Positions 53,799 to 62,949 of a stretch of DNA of 64,000 nucleotides are shown piece by piece (position 1 is the stretch's first letter; each line of letters begins with the position of its first letter). Source of the stretch: Oscillospiraceae bacterium (GTDB taxonomy: Bacteria; Bacillota; Clostridia; Oscillospirales; Acutalibacteraceae); NCBI GenBank assembly GCA_015066385.1, contig SVOJ01000001.1, positions 310,001 through 374,000 on the forward strand. The letters run 5' to 3'. A program made the position numbers and the translations under genes. The notes beneath the pieces were generated by a model. The model had not been told where the DNA came from and ran no database searches. It saw nothing but the letters and a program-made list of their open reading frames with translations.

Positions 53799-54899
53799 AT
53801 GTTTTCTTTCACCAAAAAAATTATCGTTTTTATCATGTGCCTTGTGCAGATGATTCTGCCGTTCTTTTATACGCTCGGCAGCAACGCGGATGCCAATTTC
53901 ACCGAATGGTCAAAGGAGGATGTTTATTCTCTTGACAATACCATTGTTCTTGAAAAGACGGAAGGGGAAGACTTTGTCGTTCTTAACCTGACCGACATTC
54001 AGCTCGGCGAAGGCGAAGCACTTACCACCAACAGTGACTTTGCTTTTGATCTGATCGATGAACTCATCAAAAGAACCGAACCCGATCTGATTGCTGTTGC
54101 AGGTGACAACCTTCTCGGTTTTGTCGGCAGTTATTCTACAATTGAAAAACTCTCTTCTCTCGGCATTCCTTATGCAATCGTTATGGGCAACCATGACGGT
54201 CAGGATACCATCACGGAAGACTGGGCAGCATACCTTGCCGCCAATGCCGAAAACAGCCTGTTTGAATTTGGTCCGAAAGACATGGGGTACGGCAACTATA
54301 TCATCAATATCAAGCAGGGTGATGAAATTGTTCATACCCTTTATATGATGGATACGCACGATCATGCTGTTCATACAAAAGAGGACGGATCAACGGTTGA
54401 AGGCTATGATCATCTGTGGGATAATCAACAGGAATGGTACAGATGGGCTGTTGAAGGTCTTGCTGCAATCGAAGGTAAAACCGTACAAAGTACTGCCATT
54501 TTCCACATTCCCGTTTATGAATACACGGAAGCTTATAATGCTGCTTTTGATGCACAGGCAAATGCTTACAAGCCTGAATATGCTGATGTTTGTTTCGGTA
54601 TCAGAGGTGAAGATGTTTGTTCCGCTCCCGTTAACAACGGTTTCTTCTCGCTTGTTAAAGAACTCGGTTCCACAAAGGACATCATTGTCGGCCATGATCA
54701 CGTCAACAGCTTCTCCGTTCCCTTTGAAGGTGTGCGTTTGAGTTATTGCCTGAAAACTGGCTTCGGCAGTTATGCAGATGAAACCGGTAACACCAACGGC
54801 GGTTCTGTTCTCCGTATTCATGATGACGGAACAACCACTTTTGAGCATATTTACATCACACCCGATGAGTTGGGATACAATGTCAATCGCCTGTCTTAA
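53799..54899 (+). CDS. Exported calcineurin-like metallophosphoesterase
   Basis: 366 residues from ATG 53799 (GGAGG 8 nt upstream). The N-terminus is a signal sequence or membrane anchor (FTKKIIVFIMCLVQMILPFF). Metal motifs of the calcineurin fold follow: LTDIQLGE, AGDNLLG, GNHDG, the His in FHIPVYE and GHDHVN. The group resembles purple-acid-like phosphatases (YkuE/Siz1-type) that act outside the cytosol on nucleotides or phospho-compounds. It is a single gene with its own terminator. Confidence 0.9.
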   Translation: MFSFTKKIIVFIMCLVQMILPFFYTLGSNADANFTEWSKEDVYSLDNTIVLEKTEGEDFVVLNLTDIQLGEGEALTTNSDFAFDLIDELIKRTEPDLIAVAGDNLLGFVGSYSTIEKLSSLGIPYAIVMGNHDGQDTITEDWAAYLAANAENSLFEFGPKDMGYGNYIINIKQGDEIVHTLYMMDTHDHAVHTKEDGSTVEGYDHLWDNQQEWYRWAVEGLAAIEGKTVQSTAIFHIPVYEYTEAYNAAFDAQANAYKPEYADVCFGIRGEDVCSAPVNNGFFSLVKELGSTKDIIVGHDHVNSFSVPFEGVRLSYCLKTGFGSYADETGNTNGGSVLRIHDDGTTTFEHIYITPDELGYNVNRLS

Positions 54900-54911
54900 T
54901 TGATTACAAAA

Positions 54912-54943
54912 AAAGTCCGGTTTCAGTGGTGAAGCCGGACTTT
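54912..54943 (+). terminator. Terminator of the metallophosphoesterase gene
   Basis: AAAGTCCGG (54912-54920) pairs with CCGGACTTT (54935-54943), followed by an AT-rich tail. Confidence 0.75.
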
Positions 54944-55102
54944 AAATTTATTTTTCACAGTGTTTGCAATTGATGCAATAAGAAAATAAAATCTCGATTG
55001 CAAAATCTTATAAAACATGTTATTATAATGATTAATGAAAGTTGAAACACTTTTTTTTGCGCTTCAACTTTCCGCGTTCATTAGAAAAACAGGAGAGATT
55101 AT

Positions 55103-56260
55103 ATGATCATCAGAAAACTGACCGACGCCGACCTTGAACAGCATGAATTTGTTGGCTCTTTATCCTTTATCTACCGTTATGCAAACGGCGATCCTCTTGA
55201 GATGCCTGCATGTGATTTGCTCGGAGCTTTCATGGACGATGATAAAACATTGATGGCAAATCTTGAAGCTGAAAATTTTGAATTGACCTTTAACGGTCAC
55301 AAAATAAACTGCGCAGGTGTAGGTGGGGTTTGCACACGTCCCGAATGTCGCAGAGGCGGTGCAGTTTACCGTTTGTTTGACAAGGTGTTTGAGAATGAAC
55401 AGTACGATGTCTCTCTTTTATATCCCTTTTCAAATATATTTTATCGCAAACTCGGTTACACCAATGCAGGTCATATTATCGAATTGACCTTTCCGTTGGC
55501 GGATCTTTCATTTGTGCCGCGTGATTTCGATGTTGAACTTTATGACGGCTCTCAGTCGGAAGCTCTTTATGCGTTTTATAATAAAAACGCTTTTAAAACC
55601 GACCTTACATTTTTGCGCAATTCTGACCGTTATTTTTATGAGAAGCCTTATGAAATGCTGCATTATACTTATCTGGGTAAGAATAAAAACGGTATTGTTG
55701 ACGGCTATGTTTCATTCAAGTGCGACAGAGGCAACTCTACAATTCGTGTTAATGAAATTGCTTTTGAAAACAGAGCCGCCCTGTTTAATCTGTTGGCATT
55801 TCTGCGTGTTTATGATGGTAATTATAAAACGCTTATTATTGATCGTTTGCCGATATGGTCACCGATATTCAGTATTTTGCCCAACACTGCGAAAGACGTA
55901 TTCAAAACAATGCGTGACATGGGCTCTGTCAGAGTGATGAATCTGGAGAAAATACTAAAACTTACAAAATATCCCCAAGAAGCAGGCCATTTTTCAATTT
56001 ATTCCGATGATCCTCTTGAAAGAAATCACGGTATTTTTGATGTTGTTTTCAAGAACGGACAAGCAGAAATCACCCGCCGATCGGAGGGTGACTATGACAT
56101 TCGTCTTGATGCTGCTGCGCTCAGCGGCCTTGTTTTGTGCGGGTTTGACGGTGATTTCGATGAACTGTCTTGTTGGCAGGGTGTTGAGATCATAAATGAG
56201 AATCCGGATATTCTTCGTGTGTTTACCAAGAAGAGAATATATTTCATTGATGCTCTTTAA
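55103..56260 (+). CDS. Eis-like GNAT N-acetyltransferase
   Basis: 385 residues. The first GNAT half has the acetyl-CoA motif GVGGVCTRPECRRGGAVYRL (R/Q-x-x-G pattern), followed by a second GNAT-like half and a C-terminal sterol-carrier-like domain, the three-part plan of the Eis family. Eis proteins acetylate amines, including aminoglycosides in mycobacteria; in Firmicutes the natural substrate is unknown. SD GGAGA precedes the ATG. It is a single-gene unit. Confidence 0.85.
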   Translation: MIIRKLTDADLEQHEFVGSLSFIYRYANGDPLEMPACDLLGAFMDDDKTLMANLEAENFELTFNGHKINCAGVGGVCTRPECRRGGAVYRLFDKVFENEQYDVSLLYPFSNIFYRKLGYTNAGHIIELTFPLADLSFVPRDFDVELYDGSQSEALYAFYNKNAFKTDLTFLRNSDRYFYEKPYEMLHYTYLGKNKNGIVDGYVSFKCDRGNSTIRVNEIAFENRAALFNLLAFLRVYDGNYKTLIIDRLPIWSPIFSILPNTAKDVFKTMRDMGSVRVMNLEKILKLTKYPQEAGHFSIYSDDPLERNHGIFDVVFKNGQAEITRRSEGDYDIRLDAAALSGLVLCGFDGDFDELSCWQGVEIINENPDILRVFTKKRIYFIDAL

Positions 56261-56262
56261 TA

Positions 56263-56291
56263 TTGACACTTGCGTAATGCAGTGCTATAAT
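56263..56291 (+). promoter_or_regulatory. Perfect consensus sigma-A promoter
   Basis: TTGACA (56263-56268), 17 bp and TATAAT (56286-56291), 33 bp before the start at 56324. Strong constitutive expression is expected. Confidence 0.85.
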
Positions 56292-56323
56292 GTATTAAAT
56301 TATTAAATATCAGGAGGCTAACC

Positions 56324-57478
56324 ATGGCAGAAAACGTACTTGATCGCTTCAAGGAAGGAAGCATTGAAGAAACAGTTATCGATACCACCAAAAAGGTTAA
56401 AGTCGGTATCATCGGTACCGGCTGGATTGCTGAAGAGCACGTTAAGAAATATCTTATGTGTCCCGATGTTGAAATCGTAGCAGCCGCCGATCTTGTTGAA
56501 GGCAAAGCAGAAAAATTCTGCAAAGCCAACGGTATTGACGGTGTCCGTCTTTACAGAAGCCACAAAGAGCTGCTTGATGCTGAAGAGCTTGATGCTGTCA
56601 GCGTTTGCACCTATAACCGCACCCATGCGGAATGCACCATTTATGCACTGCAGAAAGGTGTTAATGTTCTGCTTGAAAAACCCATGTGTGTCACACTTGA
56701 AGAAGCCGTTGCAATCTGCAAGGCTGAAAAAGAAAGCGGCAAGATCGTTTCTGTCGGCTTCCAGCCCCGTTTTGATGAAAATATGAAGATGGTCAAGGAA
56801 ATCGTGCAGTCCGGTGAGCTTGGTGATGTATATTACATTCAGACCGGCGGAGGCAGACGCAGAGGCATTCCGACTCCTTACGGCACTTCGTTCATTGAAG
56901 ACAAGACCGCAGGTATCGGCGCGCTTGCCGATATCGGTTGTTATTCTCTTGATATGGTTCTCAATGCTGTCGGCTATCCGAAACCGCTTACGGTTTCCGG
57001 TTATACAAATGACTGTTTCGGCAAGGATCCCGTGACCTATCCCGGGCATCCCGAATATGCCGATCTGTTCAGTGTTGACGATTTTGCAGCCGCATTTGTC
57101 CGTCTTGAAGGCGGCATCATCCTTGACTTCCGTATTTCATGGGCTATGAACATGGATACTCCCGGTGATACCATTATTCTCGGAACCAAGGCAGGTCTTC
57201 GTATTCCGTCCACCGAATGCTGGAACGGATCCATCGGCGGTCCGCTTGTTATTTATCGTGATGTTGCAGGCACGCATGTTGAAACCAAGGTTCCCGAAAA
57301 GAAGAACAGCCACGATAATTTCTACAACAAGATCCGTTTCTTTGTTGATGCTGTCAAGAACGGCACTGCTTCTCCTGTTCCCACAAGTCAGATTATTTAC
57401 AATCAGGCTATCATTGACGGTATTGCCCGTTCTGCTAAGGCAGGCAGAGAAGTCACCGTTGAAATTCCCGAAATCTAA
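56324..57478 (+). CDS. Gfo/Idh/MocA-family NAD(P)-dependent oxidoreductase
   Basis: 384 residues. Rossmann motif VGIIGTGWIAEEH (about 26-38), the EKP-type motif LLEKPMCVTLEEA and the C-terminal catalytic region ALADIGCYSLDMVL mark the family. A 25-residue extension precedes the Rossmann fold. Substrates are typically sugars, inositols or biliverdin; with no sugar genes next to it the substrate remains open. SD CAGGAGG precedes ATG 56324. It has its own strong promoter and a terminator before rimM. Confidence 0.9.
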   Translation: MAENVLDRFKEGSIEETVIDTTKKVKVGIIGTGWIAEEHVKKYLMCPDVEIVAAADLVEGKAEKFCKANGIDGVRLYRSHKELLDAEELDAVSVCTYNRTHAECTIYALQKGVNVLLEKPMCVTLEEAVAICKAEKESGKIVSVGFQPRFDENMKMVKEIVQSGELGDVYYIQTGGGRRRGIPTPYGTSFIEDKTAGIGALADIGCYSLDMVLNAVGYPKPLTVSGYTNDCFGKDPVTYPGHPEYADLFSVDDFAAAFVRLEGGIILDFRISWAMNMDTPGDTIILGTKAGLRIPSTECWNGSIGGPLVIYRDVAGTHVETKVPEKKNSHDNFYNKIRFFVDAVKNGTASPVPTSQIIYNQAIIDGIARSAKAGREVTVEIPEI

Positions 57479-57486
57479 AAATTCCT

Positions 57487-57518
57487 GCGGGGCATTCTCT
57501 TGAGTGTCCCGCTTTTTT
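57487..57518 (+). terminator. Terminator between the oxidoreductase gene and rimM
   Basis: GCGGG (57487-57491) and CCCGC (57508-57512) close an extended stem, then six T residues. Confidence 0.8.
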
Positions 57519-57527
57519 GAGGTTGTT

Positions 57528-58043
57528 ATGATAAAAGAATATCTTGAATTGGGACAAATTGTCGGAACACACGGTGTGCGTGGTGAGTTGCGATTTAATC
57601 CGTGGGCGGATTCGCCTGCATTTGCCGCGAAGTTCAAAACACTGTACACGGATGCAAACGGAAATAACAGCGTGAAAATAATTTCCCGTGTGCACGGGAA
57701 TGTTGTGCTTATGAAAATGGACGGTATTGACACCGTTGAAAAAGCAGCCGCGCTGAAGAATAAAATTCTTTATATGAAAAGAAGCGATGCGAATTTGCCG
57801 GACGGTACATGGTTTGTGCAGGAACTCATCGGCTGTCACGTTTTTGATGCCGACAACGGTGCGGAATACGGCATTCTTTCGGATGTTTCCGAAACAGGTG
57901 CCAATGATGTCTGGCATATTACCGATGCAAAAGGGAATGAGTATCTGCTTCCTGCAATCAAACAGGTCATCATTGAAACTGATGTCGCCGCCGATAAGAT
58001 TCTCATTCGGCCCATGAAAGGAATTTTTGATGATGCGGATTGA
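57528..58043 (+). CDS. rimM: Ribosome maturation factor RimM
   Basis: 171 residues from ATG 57528 (GAGG upstream; ATG 57504 lies in the terminator stem area). N-terminal LGQIVGTHGVRGELRFNPW and a C-terminal PRC-barrel (YLLPAIKQVIIETD) are typical. It binds ribosomal protein S19 and helps 30S assembly. It overlaps trmD by 14 nt, the common rimM-trmD pairing. Confidence 0.95.
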   Translation: MIKEYLELGQIVGTHGVRGELRFNPWADSPAFAAKFKTLYTDANGNNSVKIISRVHGNVVLMKMDGIDTVEKAAALKNKILYMKRSDANLPDGTWFVQELIGCHVFDADNGAEYGILSDVSETGANDVWHITDAKGNEYLLPAIKQVIIETDVAADKILIRPMKGIFDDAD

Positions 58044-58794
58044 TATTCTGACTCTGTTTCCCGAAATGTGCAAAGCGGTTTTCAGTGAAAGCATAACAGG
58101 TCGAGCCATAGCAAAAGGAATCTTGCAAATCAATGCAATCAATATCCGTGACTATACGCTTGATAAGCACAACAGGGTGGACGATACGCCTTACGGCGGC
58201 GGTACCGGAATGCTCATGCAGGCACAACCGATTTATGATTGTTACAAAGCATTGTGTGAGGAACTCGGTACAAAACCGCATCTTGTTTACATGTCACCGC
58301 AAGGCGCGGTGTTGACACAGAAAAAAGCGGTTGAATTGTCAAAACTGCCCAATCTCTGCATTCTTTGCGGTCATTATGAAGGTGTGGATGAACGTGTCCT
58401 TGAGGAAATAGTCGACGAGGAAATTTCCATCGGTGATTATGTTCTTACGGGAGGAGAATTGCCGGCATTGGTGTTGGCTGACAGCATTTCGCGTATGATC
58501 GATGGCGTTCTTGCCAATGAAGATGCATATACACTGGAAAGTCATTATAATTCTCTTCTTGAATATCCTCAGTATACAAAACCTGCGGTCTGGAACAACA
58601 GGGAAGTGCCGCCTGTTTTACTGTCGGGGCATCATGCGAATATCGAAAAATGGCGTCGGGAACAGTCGTTGCAACGCACTTTTGAGCGAAGACCTGATTT
58701 ATTGAAGACAGCAGAATTGACCGCAAAAGAGCAACAGATGCTTGATTCTTGGCTGTTGCAAGAACGGAATAAAGCAGAATTAAATGATGATTGA
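58030..58794 (+). CDS. trmD: tRNA (guanine-37-N1)-methyltransferase
   Basis: 254 residues; start ATG 58030 with AAAGGA 7 nt upstream, though ATG 58033 is equally possible. The SPOUT trefoil-knot motifs are present: DDTPYGGGTGMLMQ, CGHYEGVDERV and SIGDYVLTGGELPAL. It methylates G37 of tRNAs reading C-rich codons to prevent +1 slipping. Translation is coupled to rimM. Confidence 0.97.
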   Translation: MMRIDILTLFPEMCKAVFSESITGRAIAKGILQINAINIRDYTLDKHNRVDDTPYGGGTGMLMQAQPIYDCYKALCEELGTKPHLVYMSPQGAVLTQKKAVELSKLPNLCILCGHYEGVDERVLEEIVDEEISIGDYVLTGGELPALVLADSISRMIDGVLANEDAYTLESHYNSLLEYPQYTKPAVWNNREVPPVLLSGHHANIEKWRREQSLQRTFERRPDLLKTAELTAKEQQMLDSWLLQERNKAELNDD

Positions 58795-58886
58795 AAATCT
58801 CTTTGTCAAAATGCACAAACGGAGTATAAAAAAATTGTCATACTTTAGCCTATTAAACGATTTTTTCAAAACACCTCGGTTTGTGA

Positions 58887-58914
58887 TTGACGAAGGAAAG
58901 TTTTGTGCTATAAT
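58887..58914 (+). promoter_or_regulatory. Promoter of the HPr-family gene
   Basis: TTGACG (58887-58892), 16 bp and TATAAT (58909-58914). Confidence 0.7.
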
Positions 58915-58991
58915 ATGTAACAAGCAACAGATTTCTGATGCTTAATTTTGGGTATTTCAGAAATCAAATTATTGCCGTGGGAGAGTCAAAT

Positions 58992-59255
58992 ATGGTCCAT
59001 AAAGATATTACAGTTCAGAATCAGGTTGGCTTGCATGCACGTCCTGCAACCTTCTTTATTCAGAAAGCAAATGAATTCAGATCTTCTATCTGGGTTGAAA
59101 AAGAAGAACGCAGAGCAAACGCAAAGAGCCTTCTTGGTGTTCTTTCTCTCGGTATCACCGGTGGCACTGACATTCGCATTATTGCTGACGGCAATGATGA
59201 AAATGAAGCTTTGGCAGCACTTGTTCAGATGGTCGAAGCCGGTTTTGCCGAATAA
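58992..59255 (+). CDS. ptsH: HPr-family phosphocarrier
   Basis: 87 residues from ATG 58992 (GGGAGA 7 nt upstream). The PTS phosphorylation site H15 is in GLHARPAT, and the regulatory S46 of Gram-positive HPr is in AKSLLG. It carries phosphate between enzyme I and EIIA proteins and, phosphorylated on Ser, acts as CcpA corepressor. No ptsI or EII gene is nearby, and it is alone between trmD and uvrC. Because H15 is kept, it is HPr rather than Crh. Confidence 0.92.
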   Translation: MVHKDITVQNQVGLHARPATFFIQKANEFRSSIWVEKEERRANAKSLLGVLSLGITGGTDIRIIADGNDENEALAALVQMVEAGFAE

Positions 59256-59276
59256 GTTTTTGATTTCAGTAAAAAA

Positions 59277-59304
59277 CCGTTCTGCATCGCAGGGCGGATT
59301 TTTT
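59277..59304 (+). terminator. Terminator of the HPr gene
   Basis: CCGTTCTGC (59277-59285) pairs with GCAGGGCGG (59289-59297) with two G-T pairs, then ATTTTTT. Confidence 0.8.
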
Positions 59305-59328
59305 CATTTTGAGTAAGGAGGATGCAGG

Positions 59329-61170
59329 ATGAATATTGCCGAACTGCGTAAAAAAGCCATGCAGTTGCCCTTGTCGCCGGGTGTTTATATCATGAAAAAT
59401 ATGTCGGGCGAAATTATCTATATAGGCAAGGCTAAGGCATTGCGCAATCGTGTGAGTCAATATTTCGGCTCGCAGAGCAACCATACCGTCAAAGTGCGCA
59501 AAATGGTTGAGAATGTGCATGATTTTGATTATATTCTTGTAGCGTCCGAATTCGAAGCCCTTGTTTTGGAATGTTCATTGATCAAACAGCATCATCCGAA
59601 ATATAATATTCTGCTGAAAGATGACAAGGGCTACGGCTATATAAAAGTAACAAAGGACGGTTGGCCGACTTTGACAGCCGAAAAACAAAAAGCAGAAGAC
59701 GGAGCCGATTATTACGGTCCGTTTGCATCGACGGGATATGTCGCAAAGGCTGTGCAGGATGCAAAGGCTATTTTTGGTCTGCCGACCTGTAATAAGCATT
59801 TTCCGAAGGATATTAACCGTCAGACGCGCCCGTGCCTTCATTATCACATAAAGACTTGCGCCGCTCCGTGTTGCGGAAAAATGAAAGAACAGGAATACAT
59901 GGAATCCCATCGCGATGCGCTTGCGCTGTTATTGAACGGTGACGGCGAAATTATGCGCAAGTTGAAACGAGATATGCAGGAGGCGGCGGAAAACCTTGAA
60001 TTTGAACGTGCCGCCCGTTTGCGTGACCGCATTGCATCTATTCAGAAAACATGGCAAAAGCAGAGTGTTGTTGCTGTTCGCAGTGGCCTGCAGGATGTTT
60101 TTGCAGTGGCAGACGGAAGCGTGAAATCCTGCCTGACAGTTCTTCGTTACAGTGACGGGAAATTGTATGATTCCGAAAGTTTTATCTTTGACAAACTGGA
60201 AAGCCCTGAAGAAGATCGCAGCCGATTACTGACACAATTTTATACAATCCGGGACGATGTTCCCGAACGTGTCAGTGTGGATGTTGATCCTGCAGATTCG
60301 CAATTGCTGGAAGAATGGCTGTCTGAAAAGCGTGGAAAAAAGGTGCAGATTTTTGTTCCGAAGCAAGGCGAAGGAATGAAACTGATGCAACTTGCCCGTG
60401 AGAATGCCTCCGAAAAACTGTCAAAATACACCGGTAAAAATGAAAAACAGCAACGTGTGCTTGATGAACTCGGGGAAACCCTTGGTTTGCCGCATGCACC
60501 TGCTTATATTGAAGCATATGATATTTCCCATACCGCCGGTAGTGAAACGGTTGGCGGCATGATCGTGTTTAAAGACGGAAAAGCCCATAAAAAGGCTTAC
60601 AGAAAGTTTGCAGTCCGCGGAATTGAAAATGATGACTGCGCTGCCATGGCACAGGTTCTGTCAAGACGAATGGATGAATACCTGAAGAATCCCGACGGAG
60701 CGGACGGTTTCGGCAGATTGCCCGATCTGATTTTGCTGGACGGTGCAAAAGGTGAGATCAATGCCGTTCATGCTGTTTTGCGCGAAAAAGGTTTATCTGT
60801 ACCATTGTTCGGTATGGTAAAGGACGGAAAACACAGAACGCGCGCCATTGCCACAAGCGGCGATGAAATATCTATTCTGGATAAACGTGCTTTGTTTACG
60901 CTGGTTGCCGAAATTCAGGAGGAAGTACATCGTTTTGCAATTACCTACCACCGACAGAAACGAAAAAAGAGCACATTGTCTTCCAATCTGACACAGATTG
61001 AAGGCATCGGCGAAAAAAGGGCCAAAGCTTTGCTGAAGCATTTCGGCACATTAACAGCGGTGCAGAATGCAGATCTTGCTTCCCTGGAAGCGGTAAGCGG
61101 AATCAGTAAGCCTGCGGCTGAAAAGGTGTATCAGTATTTTCATAAGAATCAAACGAGGGAGGATGATTAA
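59329..61170 (+). CDS. uvrC: UvrABC system protein C
   Basis: 613 residues. The GIY-YIG nuclease domain (SPGVYIMKN, IYIGKA, near 16-90) makes the 3' incision. A UVR motif (about 200-235), an RNase H-like domain for the 5' incision (DISHTAGSETVGGMIVF, LILLDGAKGE) and two C-terminal helix-hairpin-helix motifs (GIGEKRAKALL) complete the protein. SD AAGGAGG is strong. It is co-directional with the following phosphatase gene, which starts 2 nt later. Confidence 0.97.
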   Translation: MNIAELRKKAMQLPLSPGVYIMKNMSGEIIYIGKAKALRNRVSQYFGSQSNHTVKVRKMVENVHDFDYILVASEFEALVLECSLIKQHHPKYNILLKDDKGYGYIKVTKDGWPTLTAEKQKAEDGADYYGPFASTGYVAKAVQDAKAIFGLPTCNKHFPKDINRQTRPCLHYHIKTCAAPCCGKMKEQEYMESHRDALALLLNGDGEIMRKLKRDMQEAAENLEFERAARLRDRIASIQKTWQKQSVVAVRSGLQDVFAVADGSVKSCLTVLRYSDGKLYDSESFIFDKLESPEEDRSRLLTQFYTIRDDVPERVSVDVDPADSQLLEEWLSEKRGKKVQIFVPKQGEGMKLMQLARENASEKLSKYTGKNEKQQRVLDELGETLGLPHAPAYIEAYDISHTAGSETVGGMIVFKDGKAHKKAYRKFAVRGIENDDCAAMAQVLSRRMDEYLKNPDGADGFGRLPDLILLDGAKGEINAVHAVLREKGLSVPLFGMVKDGKHRTRAIATSGDEISILDKRALFTLVAEIQEEVHRFAITYHRQKRKKSTLSSNLTQIEGIGEKRAKALLKHFGTLTAVQNADLASLEAVSGISKPAAEKVYQYFHKNQTREDD

Positions 61171-61172
61171 AA

Positions 61173-61826
61173 ATGATCAAGGCAGTAATTTTTGATCTGG
61201 ACGGCACATTGACGGATACATTGGATGACCTGACCGATGCTGTTAATTATGTTTTATCCCGTTATCACTATGCGCAGAGAACGAGAGATGAAATCCGTTC
61301 TTTTGTCGGGAACGGGTTGTATATGCTGATGCGTCGTGCCCTGCCTGCTGATGCCTCCGATGTTATTGCTGTTGAATGTACAGCGATATTGACGGCATAC
61401 TACAAAGAACATTCTCTCGATAAAACAAAACCGTATGACGGGATTATTCCGTTGCTGGAAAAATTGAACCGTGACGGTATTCTTTGTGCAGTCGCAACCA
61501 ATAAAAGAGAATTTGCGGCAAAGGAAATTTGTGAACACTTTTTCGGTTCGCTTTTATGCAATGTCAAAGGTGATAACGGAAAAAGACCTTTGAAGCCGGA
61601 ACGGACAATTATTGATGAATTGATTAAAGAGCTGAATGTGAGTCCTGAAGAAACGCTGTATGTCGGTGATTCCGAGACGGATGCATACACTGCACAAAAT
61701 GCAGGTCTGACTGCAGTCGGTGTTGTATGGGGCTTCAGAGCGAAAACACAGTTAAAAGATGTCGGAATATCACTGTTTGCTGAAAAAGGTGATGATATAT
61801 ACAATATTGTAAAAAATTACGGTTGA
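61173..61826 (+). CDS. HAD phosphatase, phosphoglycolate-phosphatase-like
   Basis: 217 residues. Motif I FDLDGTLTDTLDDL, the Thr of VATNKREF, the Lys of GNGKRPLKPE-like KRPLKPERT and motif IV VGDSETDAYTAQNAG are the Gph/PGP (subfamily IA) pattern with a helical C1 cap. It may remove 2-phosphoglycolate made during DNA repair. This would fit its position right after uvrC, with probable coupling. Confidence 0.88.
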   Translation: MIKAVIFDLDGTLTDTLDDLTDAVNYVLSRYHYAQRTRDEIRSFVGNGLYMLMRRALPADASDVIAVECTAILTAYYKEHSLDKTKPYDGIIPLLEKLNRDGILCAVATNKREFAAKEICEHFFGSLLCNVKGDNGKRPLKPERTIIDELIKELNVSPEETLYVGDSETDAYTAQNAGLTAVGVVWGFRAKTQLKDVGISLFAEKGDDIYNIVKNYG

Positions 61827-61851
61827 CAAAACATGTTCTTCTGTGTAATAA
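61823..61851 (+). promoter_or_regulatory. Promoter of rsmD-coaD
   Basis: TTGACA (61823-61828), 17 bp and TAATAA (61846-61851). Confidence 0.65.
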
Positions 61852-61889
61852 TAAATAAGTAAATTTTTATTTATGAACGGAGAGTTCGT

Positions 61890-62432
61890 TTGCGAGTTAT
61901 AACAGGTTCTGCAAGGGGAAGAAAACTTGTCACCCCTGAAGGAATGGAAGTCAGGCCGACACTTGATAAGGTTAAGGAAGGTCTTTTCAGCGCCGTTCAG
62001 TTTGAAATTGAAGGCAGAGATGTGTTGGATCTTTTTGCAGGCTCCGGTCAGCTTGGTATTGAAGCATTGAGTCGCGGCGCCTCATCTTGTGTTTTTGTTG
62101 ACAGTTCCAGGAAATCGCAGAAAGCCATCCAGACAAATATTGCCGCTTGCGGCTTTCAGGAACAATCCCGACTGATTGCAGGGGATGCCTTGGGCTATAT
62201 TAAGTCCTGCATGCAGACATTCGGTATTGTTTTTCTGGATCCGCCGTACGGACAGAAATGGATTGATAAAGTTCTTCCGTTTGTTGCTGATCATGTAACA
62301 CCGGGAGGAATTATTGTCTGCGAGTCGGATCTTAAAGAAGAGTTGCCTTCGCAGGCTGGGAATTTTACGATCGACCGTGTGCGTAATTATTCTCATACCA
62401 AGGTAACAATATACAGATGCAAAACAGAATGA
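61890..62432 (+). CDS. rsmD: 16S rRNA (guanine-966-N2)-methyltransferase
   Basis: 180 residues from TTG 61890 (GGAGAG 5 nt upstream; no ATG fits). The family start RVITGSARGRKL, the SAM site VLDLFAGSGQLGIEAL and catalytic motif LDPPYG are all present. It methylates 16S rRNA. The next gene, coaD, is its usual companion in bacteria. Confidence 0.96.
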   Translation: MRVITGSARGRKLVTPEGMEVRPTLDKVKEGLFSAVQFEIEGRDVLDLFAGSGQLGIEALSRGASSCVFVDSSRKSQKAIQTNIAACGFQEQSRLIAGDALGYIKSCMQTFGIVFLDPPYGQKWIDKVLPFVADHVTPGGIIVCESDLKEELPSQAGNFTIDRVRNYSHTKVTIYRCKTE

Positions 62433-62444
62433 GAGGTCATTCTT

Positions 62445-62942
62445 ATGCTGAAAATTGCTGTTTGTCCCGGAAGTTTTGATCCCATTACATTGGGGCATGT
62501 TGATGTAATTACCCGTGCCGCCAAAGTTTTTGATAAAGTTGTTGTAACAGTTATGTACAACAGCAAAAAACGCAATACCGGTCTTTTTACCCCCAATGAG
62601 AGGGTTGAACTGATCAAAAAAAGCGTTGCACATCTTCCGAATGTGGAAGTTGATTTTCACAGCGGATTGTTGGCGGACTATGTGCAGAAAATCGGTGCCG
62701 TTGCAGTTGTTAAAGGTTTGCGAGCGGTGTCCGATTATGAAGATGAATTCCAGCAGGCATTGACAAATAAACGACTTGCTCCGCAAGTGGATACCATGTT
62801 TTTTGTAACCAGTGCCGAATACATGTTCTTAAGCTCGTCTTTGGTTCGGGAAGTGTGCAGTTATGGTGGCGACATCAGTGCATTTGTGCCCGAAGCGATA
62901 ATAGAAGATATAAAAAAGAAAGCTATAATAACGGAAGGATGA
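62445..62942 (+). CDS. coaD: Phosphopantetheine adenylyltransferase
   Basis: 165 residues, standard length. PGSFDPITLGH contains the T/HxGH nucleotidyltransferase signature and the C-terminus keeps YMFLSSSLVREV. It transfers AMP to 4'-phosphopantetheine in coenzyme A synthesis. It lies 12 nt after rsmD. Confidence 0.97.
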   Translation: MLKIAVCPGSFDPITLGHVDVITRAAKVFDKVVVTVMYNSKKRNTGLFTPNERVELIKKSVAHLPNVEVDFHSGLLADYVQKIGAVAVVKGLRAVSDYEDEFQQALTNKRLAPQVDTMFFVTSAEYMFLSSSLVREVCSYGGDISAFVPEAIIEDIKKKAIITEG

Positions 62943-62949
62943 ATGAACT

